DNA from: Tannerellaceae bacterium
GTDB taxonomy: Bacteria > Bacteroidota > Bacteroidia > Bacteroidales > Tannerellaceae
Direction: 5' to 3'
Length of the DNA: 64,000 nt
Assembly: GCA_031271045.1 (NCBI GenBank)
Contig: JAISWO010000017.1
Span: 124,001-188,000 of the forward strand
Shown here: positions 41,587-49,363 of the stretch, in pieces
Position numbering within the stretch: the stretch's first letter is position 1
Layout: every line of letters begins with the position of its first letter
Notes under the pieces: generated by a model
Database searches by the model: none
What the model was told of the DNA's origin: nothing
What the model saw: only the letters and a program-made list of their open reading frames with translations
Program-made: the position numbers and the translations under genes

Positions 41587-42300
41587 TTACGGGCGGTTGA
41601 TCTTTTCCATGGCCTCCACCATCGGCGTCAGGATACGGAAACGGATGCGGTTATGCTGCCTTATGTCCTTCTCAAGGCTACAAATGGCGGAGATGACGGC
41701 GTAACAGAGGTTCAGGTTGTAGTCGCCCGAAAGGTGTTTCACCAAGATCCGTTTCAGGTCGGCCAGCAAAGCTTCGATGGGGTCGTCGGCCGGTTCTTCC
41801 GGGTGAATCAGTGGAGGCAGCGAGGCGGCGCCGGATAGTTTGTCCTGTAGCTTTTCACTCAGCGCGAGGCAGTAAGAAAACCACTGCCGGTCGTCACATT
41901 CAATACGCGCCACCAGTTTTGCTTTGAAGGAAAAGAAGAATTTCCCTATCAGCTCAAGTATTGGATTGCCGGGGATGCTTGTCGAGATGAACGAAGTAAG
42001 ATGTCTCTCGATATTGGGCAACTGGAAGCGCAGGTAATACTCGTTGGTCTTCACCAGGTAGTCAATGATCTGCGAGGTATGGAAGGTTTGCAGTTTCTTT
42101 TCCGGGAAATACTCTTCGTTCAGGAAGGTGTTGATGACGGTAAGCAGGAAGTCGGTATCCAGCTCGTATTTGTCGCATATTTCTGCGACCGATTGATCTC
42201 CCAGGCCCAGGCGTATGCCGAAGCGACTTATAATCGGGATGAGCGAGGGGTTTTCTTCCACCACCTCGCTCATCTGCATATCAGGGTATATCAAAGGCAT
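41587..42300 (-). CDS. Hemerythrin-like / RIC (YtfE)-type protein
   Basis: 237 residues. It starts with a short SEVVEENPSLIPIISRFGIRLGLGD segment reminiscent of the ScdA/RIC N-terminal domain (DUF542-like), then a helical region with histidines at spacings like hemerythrin (LPNIERHLTSF, LVKHLSGDYNLNL, EKDIRQHNRIRFRIL). RIC proteins hold a di-iron centre and repair iron-sulfur clusters after nitrosative or oxidative damage. Not all canonical ligands are obvious, so the iron site is inferred. It is followed after 10 bp by the LuxR gene. Confidence 0.65.
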   Translation of the reverse strand: MPLIYPDMQMSEVVEENPSLIPIISRFGIRLGLGDQSVAEICDKYELDTDFLLTVINTFLNEEYFPEKKLQTFHTSQIIDYLVKTNEYYLRFQLPNIERHLTSFISTSIPGNPILELIGKFFFSFKAKLVARIECDDRQWFSYCLALSEKLQDKLSGAASLPPLIHPEEPADDPIEALLADLKRILVKHLSGDYNLNLCYAVISAICSLEKDIRQHNRIRFRILTPMVEAMEKINRP

Positions 42301-42305
42301 CGTCG

Positions 42306-43232
42306 TCAGGCTTCATCCCATTGTTTGCGCAATAATTCGACGGCGGCGGGCACGACTGTGTTGCGGTCGCCCTGGCATCCACATTCGAAGCTCACGTATT
42401 TGTTGTATCCCAGCATTTTCAGGGCTTTGAAGCCGGCAATATAGTTGTCTGCTTCGCCGTCTTCACCCGGCATGCTGCGGCGTTTGCGGCTGGCCACGTG
42501 CACATGCTGGAGATATTCCCCGGCCGAGAGGAAGGCGCCCATATCGCAGGTTTCTTCCGCCGTCATATGCCAGAAGTCTCCCATACAGCGAACGCCCGGG
42601 TTATTAATGTCGCGGCAGAGGGAAGCGGCATCGGCCACCTGACGCAAGTAGAAAGCTTCCCGGCGGTTCAAAGGCTCGAAGATAACGGTTGTCTGATGAG
42701 TAGCGGCAAAGTTGCCCATCTCTACAAACTGTTCGCAAAGGAAGTCGCGCGTTTCCCTCGTATGCGGGAGTACCGGCGTCTGACTGTTGAAAGCCGGCAC
42801 GATAATCACACCCACCGATTCCAAGGCTCCGGCGGCAGCGATGATTTCCTTCATCGTATCCATACATTGCTTGCGTACTGCTTCGTCTGCCGAGAGGATG
42901 AATCCGTCGAAGCCGGCGCAGATGGCGCTGACGCGGATATTACGTCCTGACAGGGCCTGCCGGATTTCATCTACGCGTCCGGCAAGTCCTTTACCGTTCG
43001 GCTCGAATCCGGTGACTCCGAGTTTCTCCATAAAGTCGAACTTCTCGTTCAGGCTTTCGCCCGGGGCGATTCCTTCCTGGAAAGAGAGGTTCAGTGCGGC
43101 GGCGGTATTTTTTGTTGCATCTCCCTGGGGAGTCTGTTTACCGGCGCAGGCTGTCAGCGCCGGAGCTCCCAGAGCCGCAGCAGCAGCGGCTCCGGAGAGC
43201 GTCGTTTTCAGAAAGTTTCTTCTGTCTAACAT
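42306..43232 (-). CDS. Tat-exported TIM-barrel sugar isomerase/epimerase-like protein
   Basis: 308 residues from the ATG at 43232. A twin-arginine leader (DRRNFLKTTLSGAAA) and a lipobox LTACAGK imply export and lipid anchoring. The barrel is of the AP-endonuclease-2/hydroxypyruvate isomerase type: FDFMEKLGVTGFEPNGKG, RVSAICAGFDGF, VIFEPLNRREAF with the metal-binding Glu, GVRCMGDFWHMTAEE, and YVSFECGCQGD. It follows the Gfo/Idh gene by 4 bp. With that enzyme and the cytochrome fusion it probably acts on an oxidised sugar in the periplasm. Confidence 0.87.
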   Translation of the reverse strand: MLDRRNFLKTTLSGAAAAAALGAPALTACAGKQTPQGDATKNTAAALNLSFQEGIAPGESLNEKFDFMEKLGVTGFEPNGKGLAGRVDEIRQALSGRNIRVSAICAGFDGFILSADEAVRKQCMDTMKEIIAAAGALESVGVIIVPAFNSQTPVLPHTRETRDFLCEQFVEMGNFAATHQTTVIFEPLNRREAFYLRQVADAASLCRDINNPGVRCMGDFWHMTAEETCDMGAFLSAGEYLQHVHVASRKRRSMPGEDGEADNYIAGFKALKMLGYNKYVSFECGCQGDRNTVVPAAVELLRKQWDEA

Positions 43233-43236
43233 AATA

Positions 43237-44619
43237 TTATTTCGTATCAAGAGGTTTGCCGGGGACAAAGACGGTGAATCCTTTCATATCCATCTTTCCT
43301 AAGTTCAGATCGGCGGGAGTATAGTCCAGTGCCGAGGCGGTGAGGGTTTCCCACGTTGTCTTCGCTCCCGTATAGGCCGACTCGCGTCCCATGATAGCCG
43401 CCATATTGGAGACAGCTGTTTCGGAAGCCTGGTCGATCGGTTTCGCGCTACGGATGTGGTTGATCCAGTTGACATGTTCCAGCGTATAGGGGTCTGTTTG
43501 TTTGAAGGCAGCCTTTTCGGCTTCTTCGTCGAACTTCCAGATTACTTGGCCGGTCAGGTCTTTTATTTCCATCGTTGCGCTGCTCCACGAGCCTTTGGTT
43601 CCTTGTATGAACTCGCTTACGTTGTTGGCACAGCCGTCTATCTGGCGGCACATACTGTGCATGTGGATGCCGTTTTCCATTTCAAAGTCGACGCTGAAAT
43701 TGTCGTACTGGTCGCCTGTGACACGACGCTGCCGCGAACCGAACCCGACGGCGCTGACAGGTTTCAATCCGGTAAACCACGTAAACACATCCAGGTTGTG
43801 AACATGCTGTTCGACGATATGATCTCCCGAAAGCCATTTCCAGTTCACCCAGTCGCGTATCATCCATTCGCAGTCGCTCCATTCCCGCTTGCGTTCTTTG
43901 AACCAGAGCATGCTTTGATTCCAGTAGACCGTTCCTCCGGTGATTTCGCCGATCAGTCCGTTCTGTATCTGTTTGTAGGATTCGACATAGCTGCGCTGGT
44001 GATGGCGCTGTGTGCCGGTAACGACGCAGAGGTTCTTGGCCGCAGCCTGCCGGGCGGTTGCTACGATGGTGCGATAGCCGGCCGGATCGACGCAGATTGG
44101 TTTTTCGAGGAAGGAATGTTTGCCTTTCTCGGTGGCGTACTGGAAATGAATGGGACGGAAATAAGGAGGCGTAGCGATGATCACTACATCCACGCCGCTG
44201 TCGACGACCTGTTTGTAGGCGTCTAATCCTACGAAGCGACGCTCTTGGGGGATGTCGATGCCTTTGTCGGCTTTCAGATTGGTAGCCAGTTCGTCAACGC
44301 GGTCCTGGAAAGTATCGCCCAGGGCGGTGATCGTGATGCCGTTGGCGGCATTGAGGAAGTTGAACGCTGCGCCCGATCCCCGTCCTCCGCAACCGATTAC
44401 GCCGGCTTTCAATTCCTGTCCGTCGGTGGCGAAATCTACCAGGTCGGGCACATAATAGGTACCGGGTTCTTTCAGGGCTTTGATAGCTCCGGCCTTGTCG
44501 TCGCCACAACAGGATGTCAATACGGCTGCTGCGCCGCCTGTTCCTACAGCGCCTGCGGCGCCTGCCATTGCCGAACTTCTGAGGAAAGTACGGCGGGTCA
44601 TTTTGTTTTCTCTTTTCAT
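43237..44619 (-). CDS. Tat-exported Gfo/Idh/MocA oxidoreductase of the cytochrome-linked operon
   Basis: 460 residues. The leader has twin arginines (TRRTFLRSSAMAG) and a lipobox (LTSCCGD). The Rossmann domain (KAGVIGCGGRGSGAAFNFL), VVIIATPPYFRPIHFQYATEKGKHSFLEKPICVD with the EKP motif, and the C-terminal substrate domain (WLSGDHIVEQHVHNLDVFTWFTG) place it in the Gfo/Idh family. Exported members hold NAD(P) tightly and cycle it, so an electron partner is expected; the tetraheme fusion 18 bp upstream is a good candidate. Substrate is inferred to be a sugar or glycoside. Confidence 0.9.
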   Translation of the reverse strand: MKRENKMTRRTFLRSSAMAGAAGAVGTGGAAAVLTSCCGDDKAGAIKALKEPGTYYVPDLVDFATDGQELKAGVIGCGGRGSGAAFNFLNAANGITITALGDTFQDRVDELATNLKADKGIDIPQERRFVGLDAYKQVVDSGVDVVIIATPPYFRPIHFQYATEKGKHSFLEKPICVDPAGYRTIVATARQAAAKNLCVVTGTQRHHQRSYVESYKQIQNGLIGEITGGTVYWNQSMLWFKERKREWSDCEWMIRDWVNWKWLSGDHIVEQHVHNLDVFTWFTGLKPVSAVGFGSRQRRVTGDQYDNFSVDFEMENGIHMHSMCRQIDGCANNVSEFIQGTKGSWSSATMEIKDLTGQVIWKFDEEAEKAAFKQTDPYTLEHVNWINHIRSAKPIDQASETAVSNMAAIMGRESAYTGAKTTWETLTASALDYTPADLNLGKMDMKGFTVFVPGKPLDTK

Positions 44620-44637
44620 GATATATTGATTGATTAA

Positions 44638-46218
44638 TTAATGATTATATTCACATACAACGCGGAAGCCAATTCCTTTGATGTCGGAGTACCACCAGAT
44701 ACTTTTCGGTTGTTGGGGATCGGTTTTCAGCCAGGCTTCGTGCCGGGTATAGTCGCGGGCGGCGGCGCGCAGGAGGGCGGCATCCGAGGCGTAATTACCT
44801 CCGCGCACGACCCATTCTTCGCCTGCGGTTGCCAGAGGATTCATTACGCTTTCTCCTCCTTTGGCGTAGGCCTGGGGATCGTATTTGTCGGCGCAATATT
44901 CCATCACGTTGCCCAGCATGTTTTTCAATCCGAAGGGATTGGGCTTCACTGCGGAGGGTTCGTTGGTTTTATTCCGGCTATTTTTGGCATAGATTACGTA
45001 GGAGGCGATGCTGTCGGTTTGGGCATCGAAGAATTTGCGCCAGAATCCGCGGTCGGAGAACGTCGCCGGGTCTCCTCCGAAGAAGTAAGGCGTTTCGGTG
45101 CCTCCGCGCGCGGCGTATTCCCATTCGGCTTCGGTGGGGAGGCGGTATTTTTTTCCTGTCTTCCGGGAGAGCCACTGGCAGAATGTTTCGGCGGCATAAT
45201 GCGTCATGGTGATGGCCGGGCGGTCGCCGACACCCCATCCCTGGTCGGGGAATCCGAAGGGGGGCGTGGGGCCGGAGATAGCGTCGGCATCGGGATTGCT
45301 GTTGTTGGCATAGACGGTTGCCGGGGGCGTGCGTCCTTCGCTCATGGTGTTGGCATAGAAGGCCCAGTAGAGGTTCCACGTTGTTTCTACTTCGGCCATG
45401 AAGAAGGGGCTGAGGGTGACGGTGCGGACGGGCGACTCGTCGGGTTGGTGGAATGTTTCATCTGCGGGGCTGCCCATCCGGAAGGTTCCGCCGGGAAGGG
45501 CGATCATGCGGAAGGAGTGGGGCGTGCCCGGTATCTGTTCGGTATAGTCGGCAAAGGCGGCGACTGTGGCCGGTTCTTTGAAGTAGAGGCTGGTGTCGAC
45601 CGGCGCTGCGCCCGGGGCGTTTGCGTCTGAGATTCCTGGGATGCCGGTCATTTTCGCGTGCGCATAGCGGGGATTGTAATGTCCGGCATCTAAGTGGCAA
45701 CTGATGCACTGGAGGTCTAATTTCTTTTCGTTTTCTTCGTAATAAAGGTGGGCGGTGACGGCATCGGGGGTCATTCCTTCGGGGAAGAGGTTGGGATGAC
45801 AGTCTTTGCAGGAAGCGTTGGGAATGTAGGTGGTGGCATGTTCGAGTTCGGAGAGGCGGTCCCAGTCGAAGTCGGCGCTGTCTTTGGCGATCCATCCCCA
45901 GAGGTCTTTCAGTCCTAACCGGGCTTTGGCGGTATAGTGCGCCCAGGTGTCGGTATGGGGGGGGAGGTGGCAGTCGACGCAATGGACTCTCGTTCCGCTC
46001 CGGTTATTCACGTGTTTGGATAGCTTCCATGTGTTTTCGACATGCGGATGCACGTGGCAGGACATGCAGGAGGCGTCGGTTGAGAAGTAAACGGACGTTT
46101 GATACAAGCCGATCATGCAGGCGACGCCTGCAATCAGTCCGGCGAGGAAAAGAAACTTATTTCTTTTCCCTGGTTTCTTCTCTCTGAATGAGTAGCGATT
46201 CGATTTGCTTCTTTTCAT
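44638..46218 (-). CDS. NapC/NirT-type tetraheme cytochrome c fused to a SUMF1-like domain
   Basis: 526 residues. A membrane anchor spans about 22-42. Four CxxCH haem sites follow: CMSCH 51-55, CVDCH 80-84, CKDCH 137-141 and CISCH 171-175, in the spacing of NapC/NrfH quinol dehydrogenases. Residues about 235-524 are a SUMF1/EgtB/PvdO-type domain (GGTFRMGSPADE, YRLPTEAEWEYAARGG, MLGNVMEYCAD, WVVRGGNY, GIGFRVV). The paired cysteines of true formylglycine-generating enzymes are not seen in the VVRGG region, so that activity is unlikely. It leads an operon of Tat-exported sugar enzymes, suggesting electron flow between them and menaquinone. Confidence 0.9.
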   Translation of the reverse strand: MKRSKSNRYSFREKKPGKRNKFLFLAGLIAGVACMIGLYQTSVYFSTDASCMSCHVHPHVENTWKLSKHVNNRSGTRVHCVDCHLPPHTDTWAHYTAKARLGLKDLWGWIAKDSADFDWDRLSELEHATTYIPNASCKDCHPNLFPEGMTPDAVTAHLYYEENEKKLDLQCISCHLDAGHYNPRYAHAKMTGIPGISDANAPGAAPVDTSLYFKEPATVAAFADYTEQIPGTPHSFRMIALPGGTFRMGSPADETFHQPDESPVRTVTLSPFFMAEVETTWNLYWAFYANTMSEGRTPPATVYANNSNPDADAISGPTPPFGFPDQGWGVGDRPAITMTHYAAETFCQWLSRKTGKKYRLPTEAEWEYAARGGTETPYFFGGDPATFSDRGFWRKFFDAQTDSIASYVIYAKNSRNKTNEPSAVKPNPFGLKNMLGNVMEYCADKYDPQAYAKGGESVMNPLATAGEEWVVRGGNYASDAALLRAAARDYTRHEAWLKTDPQQPKSIWWYSDIKGIGFRVVCEYNH

Positions 46219-46382
46219 TCGTATTTAGGGTCGTTCTATTGTCGTGTTTGAAAGGCGGCATAAAAGTAGTATAATCTTAGATAAGAATAAAGAATCGCGC
46301 TGTTTTTTATGCTTGATATGAGAAAAAAAATCGACCGGCGGAGGATGCGGAAACCTTTTTTACGGCGGTATTGCATCGATAA

Positions 46383-46412
46383 TTGGATTGTTAAATAAAT
46401 GTGATAACTTTG
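46383..46412 (+). promoter_or_regulatory. Promoter of the BACON-SusD gene (TTGG ... TAACTTTG)
   Basis: TAACTTTG at 46405-46412 and TTG at 46384-46386 are about 18 bp apart; the ATG is 26 bp downstream. Confidence 0.45.
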
Positions 46413-46437
46413 TTCACAAAATTTAATTCCAGATAAG

Positions 46438-47682
46438 ATGAGAAACCTATCTTTTTTTAGCCTGCTGCTTTCGGCGGCAGCAGTATTTGCGGGTTGCGAA
46501 AAGGAAGAAACTGCGATCAAGGTGCAGGATAGCGAGTCGTTGACCCAGGACGTTTTTGCCGAGGAAACGCAAGGAAAAAGCGGCGTGACCTTTACTGCTG
46601 CAAGCGCATGGACGTCGAGCATCACGGAAGCTTCCACAACAAGGGCCGGCTCTCCTGCGTGGATTTTCATTCATCCCGACCACGGCGACGAGGCGGGAGA
46701 TTATACGATTTTCATTTCCCTTCAACCGAACCTTACGGGGGCGGACCGCGCGGCTGTCGTTCATATTGTCTGCGACGATACGGAGATTGCCGTCAATGTC
46801 ACGCAAAAGGCAGAAAAGGCAGATGGTACCCTGCCTTCCGTCACGCCGGAGGAAATCATCCGTATGCCGGAGCAGTTGTACGGCCAGGTCCGCGCTGCGT
46901 GGCTGGAGATCGACAGGGAGTATTCTACTCAAGCGTCGCGGCAATCGCTTACTCCGGATAGCCCGTTCCTGTTGGATTTTTGGCGGAAGTCGTACGATTG
47001 TATCCGGTATTGCAACCTCTTGATTGATCAACTGGCCGACATCCGGTTGCCGGAAGCTGATAAAACAATGCTGAGGGGCAGCGCGATTGCATACCGGGCG
47101 ACGGTGTATTTCTATCTGAACACTCTTTTTGGCGGAACGCCCCTCTTCACGTCTTACAGAGAGCTGGTAAACGACCTTCCCCGCGCAACGGTGGAGGAAA
47201 TCAACGTCTTTATCCGTTCTGCCCTGGAGGAAGCCATCGGGATGCTTCCGGCGCAGGCGGCTGACAGTCTCCGGCTGATGCTGTCGGTACATTCGTTGCA
47301 AGGTTCCGATTTTTACCATGCGCTATCTCTGTTGGAAGGAATACGGCAGGGCGGACTGGAGGATTTCGATCCGTTGTCTTTCGCCCAATGTTTGTTGCTG
47401 TCTGCCGAGGCGTACGTACAGGTGGGCAATATTGCGAAAGCCCTGGAATCCTTGAATGTGGTGAATGCACGCCACGGATGGGCCATCCTGTTGCAAGGGA
47501 CGCCGGACGAGGTCAGCACTGCTATCCGTTACTTCTTTGGCCTGTGGAACGAAGGTTTGCAGTTCCTGAACGCCGTCCGCTGGGGCCAAACCGAAAGTTG
47601 GGCAATCCATATGCGACTCTTGCCTATTCCGACGAAAGTGATCGAAGAGAATCCCTATATCGCTCAGAATCCCGGCTGGTAA
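46438..47682 (+). CDS. Orphan SusD-like lipoprotein with N-terminal BACON-like domain
   Basis: 414 residues. The signal ends at AVFAGC, with acylated Cys20. Residues about 25-125 form a BACON-like Ig domain (WTSSITEASTTRAGSPAWIF, GDYTIFISLQPN, AAVVHIVCDDTEIAVNVTQK). From about 150 the protein is SusD/RagB-like: KSYDCIRYCNLLIDQL, AYRATVYFYLNTLFGGTPLF, the helical TPR region, and the closing LLPIPTKVIEENPYIAQNPGW, the family signature. SusD proteins cap a SusC channel and bind a nutrient; no susC is next to it, and this chain is shorter than usual. Ligand unknown. Confidence 0.85.
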   Translation: MRNLSFFSLLLSAAAVFAGCEKEETAIKVQDSESLTQDVFAEETQGKSGVTFTAASAWTSSITEASTTRAGSPAWIFIHPDHGDEAGDYTIFISLQPNLTGADRAAVVHIVCDDTEIAVNVTQKAEKADGTLPSVTPEEIIRMPEQLYGQVRAAWLEIDREYSTQASRQSLTPDSPFLLDFWRKSYDCIRYCNLLIDQLADIRLPEADKTMLRGSAIAYRATVYFYLNTLFGGTPLFTSYRELVNDLPRATVEEINVFIRSALEEAIGMLPAQAADSLRLMLSVHSLQGSDFYHALSLLEGIRQGGLEDFDPLSFAQCLLLSAEAYVQVGNIAKALESLNVVNARHGWAILLQGTPDEVSTAIRYFFGLWNEGLQFLNAVRWGQTESWAIHMRLLPIPTKVIEENPYIAQNPGW

Positions 47683-47711
47683 TCCTCGCGCTGCTGCGCA
47701 GATTGGCTCTG

Positions 47712-47756
47712 AAAAAAAGGAGGGCGCCTCAACTTTTGGGCGCCCTCCTTTCTTTT
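47712..47756. terminator. Bidirectional terminator between SusD-like and Gfo/Idh genes
   Basis: AAAGGAGGGCGCC and GGCGCCCTCCTTT form a perfect 13-bp stem around TCAACTTTTG, with A and T runs on both sides. Confidence 0.85.
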
Positions 47757-47789
47757 CTCCGGCCACGGTTCATTCGCTATGCCGGGAGC

Positions 47790-48956
47790 TTATTCGATCC
47801 ATTTCTGCCATTTTTGTTTGTTGTTGTACCCGGCTTCAACCATTGTTTCGATGAATTGCATGCCTCGCACGCCGTCGCGAACGGTGGGGAAGTCGAGCGA
47901 TTGCGGCGGCGGCGTTCCCTTGCCGTCGGTAGCCTGGAGGGCGAGGGCGAAGTTGCGGTATATATTGGCGAAGGCTTCGATGAATCCTTCGGGATGTCCG
48001 CCGGGCGTACGGGTGTGCTGTTTGGCTACGGAGCCGCCGAATCCGTTTGTCCCGGTGCGCAAGGTTTCGCGCGGGCGGTCGGGCCATTTCAGCAGGAGGC
48101 TGTTGGGCTCTTCCTGGTTCCATTCCAGTCCGCCTTTTTCACCGTAGACGCGGATCAGGAGTTTATTTTCTTCGCCTACGGCAATCTGGGAGCATGTCAG
48201 GACGCCGGCGACGCCTTTTTCGTAGCGCAGCAGGGCGGCGGCATCGTCGTCGATCGGTCGTCCGGGCGCGCAGGCGCGCAGGTCGGCACAGAGTTCGGTC
48301 ACTTTCAATCCGCTGATGTATTCACTCAGATGCCAGGCGTGCGTGCCAATATCGCCGGTGCATCCCCCTTTGCCGGACCGTTTGGGGTCTGTCCGCCATC
48401 CGGCGTTATTGCCTCCGTCGAGTTCGATGCGCTCGGCGAGCCAGCCTTGTGTATACTCGACGTAGATGCGCCGGAGGTTGCCCAGTTCGCCGCGGGCGAT
48501 GCGTTCACGGGCTTCTTTGACGGCCGGGTATCCGGTGTAGACGTGCGTCAGGGCCAGCAGGAGCCTGGTCTCATCAACTTTGCGTTGCAATTGCTTCGCT
48601 TCGTCGAGCGAGAAGGTCATCGGTTTGTCCAGAACGACGTGGAAGCCCCGTTCGAGGGCCATCATAGCCGGGGCGAAGTGCCATTTGTTGGGGGTAACGA
48701 TCGCCACGAAGTCCATCCTTTGGTCGTCGGGCAGGGACGCTTCGCGTTCGAACATTTCGTCCCAATTTCTGTAAATCCGGTTGTCGGGCAAGAAGTAAGA
48801 GCGTCCCGATTCCAGGGAGACGTCCGGGTCGGCGCTGAAACAACCGCAAACCAGTTCGATACGGTTATCCATCAATGCGGCGCATCTGTGCACGGCGCCG
48901 ATAAAGCCATTGCTTCCACCGCCGACCATTCCCATTCTAAGTTTTCTGTTTCTCAT
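47790..48956 (-). CDS. Gfo/Idh/MocA-family oxidoreductase (cytoplasmic)
   Basis: 388 residues from the ATG at 48956 (MRNRKLRMG); a TTG two codons before is ignored. There is no signal peptide. The Rossmann fold has MGMVGGGSNGFIGAVH, DFVAIVTPNKWHFAPAMMALE and the EKP-like VVLDKPMTF (DKP). The C-terminal domain includes KGGCTGDIGTHAWHLSEYISG with the catalytic His. It is an NAD(P)-linked sugar or inositol-type dehydrogenase of unknown substrate. It stands alone upstream of a repeat array. Confidence 0.92.
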   Translation of the reverse strand: MRNRKLRMGMVGGGSNGFIGAVHRCAALMDNRIELVCGCFSADPDVSLESGRSYFLPDNRIYRNWDEMFEREASLPDDQRMDFVAIVTPNKWHFAPAMMALERGFHVVLDKPMTFSLDEAKQLQRKVDETRLLLALTHVYTGYPAVKEARERIARGELGNLRRIYVEYTQGWLAERIELDGGNNAGWRTDPKRSGKGGCTGDIGTHAWHLSEYISGLKVTELCADLRACAPGRPIDDDAAALLRYEKGVAGVLTCSQIAVGEENKLLIRVYGEKGGLEWNQEEPNSLLLKWPDRPRETLRTGTNGFGGSVAKQHTRTPGGHPEGFIEAFANIYRNFALALQATDGKGTPPPQSLDFPTVRDGVRGMQFIETMVEAGYNNKQKWQKWIE

Positions 48957-49149
48957 GATCAATTAATTTTTAAGGTCATAAATGTACGACAAAAATTCCG
49001 CGCAAACGGGCTCCGATTTGAAAAAAAAATCATCAGCGAAAAATCCATTGGTATCGAATAACATTCCGTCGTGCTAAGCATTCACATCATTTATTTTCGC
49101 AACGATCCGGCGAGAGGGCCGATTCGCGATCAGTACGCCGCGCCATTCC

Positions 49150-49272
49150 GGAGCTTTCGCAACTCTGCAAAACCTTCCCCGCGACGCGCCGGAGCTTTCG
49201 CAAGTCTGCAAGACCTTCAGCGCGTCGCGCCGGAGCTTTCGCAGATCTGCAAAAGCTTCACAATGTCGCGCC
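49150..49272. repeat. Tandem array of 41-bp units (3 units)
   Basis: GGAGCTTTCGC blocks begin at 49150, 49191 and 49232, exactly 41 bp apart, each followed by a CTGCAAAA-type segment and a CG-rich end (GCGACGCGCC). The centres are dyads of different quality: GCAGATCTGC in the third unit is perfect, GCAAGTCTGC and GCAACTCTGC are imperfect. It lies in a 407-bp gap between Gfo/Idh and ltaE. The bases between 48957 and 49149 show nothing I can name. Confidence 0.88.
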
Positions 49273-49299
49273 AACGAGAGCGTCGCTCATCCGCAGACT

Positions 49300-49321
49300 C
49301 CCCTCTCCTTGTGGAGAGGGG
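49300..49321. terminator. Hairpin CCCCTCTCC/GGAGAGGGG downstream of ltaE
   Basis: A perfect 9-bp stem with TTGT loop, 43 bp beyond the ltaE stop. No U tract, so it may act as a 3' stabiliser. Confidence 0.45.
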
Positions 49322-49363
49322 CCGGGGAAAGATCAAAGGGGATGGAGAAAAGGAGGACGGCGT

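Noticed and set aside
44638..46218. Active formylglycine-generating enzyme (sulfatase maturase)
   Set aside because: The cysteine pair expected in the VRGG segment is absent (WVVRGGNYASDAALL).
47388..49061. 557-codon plus-strand frame across the Gfo/Idh gene
   Set aside because: Covers the 3' end of the SusD gene and the terminator, then runs antisense to Gfo/Idh; no family features.
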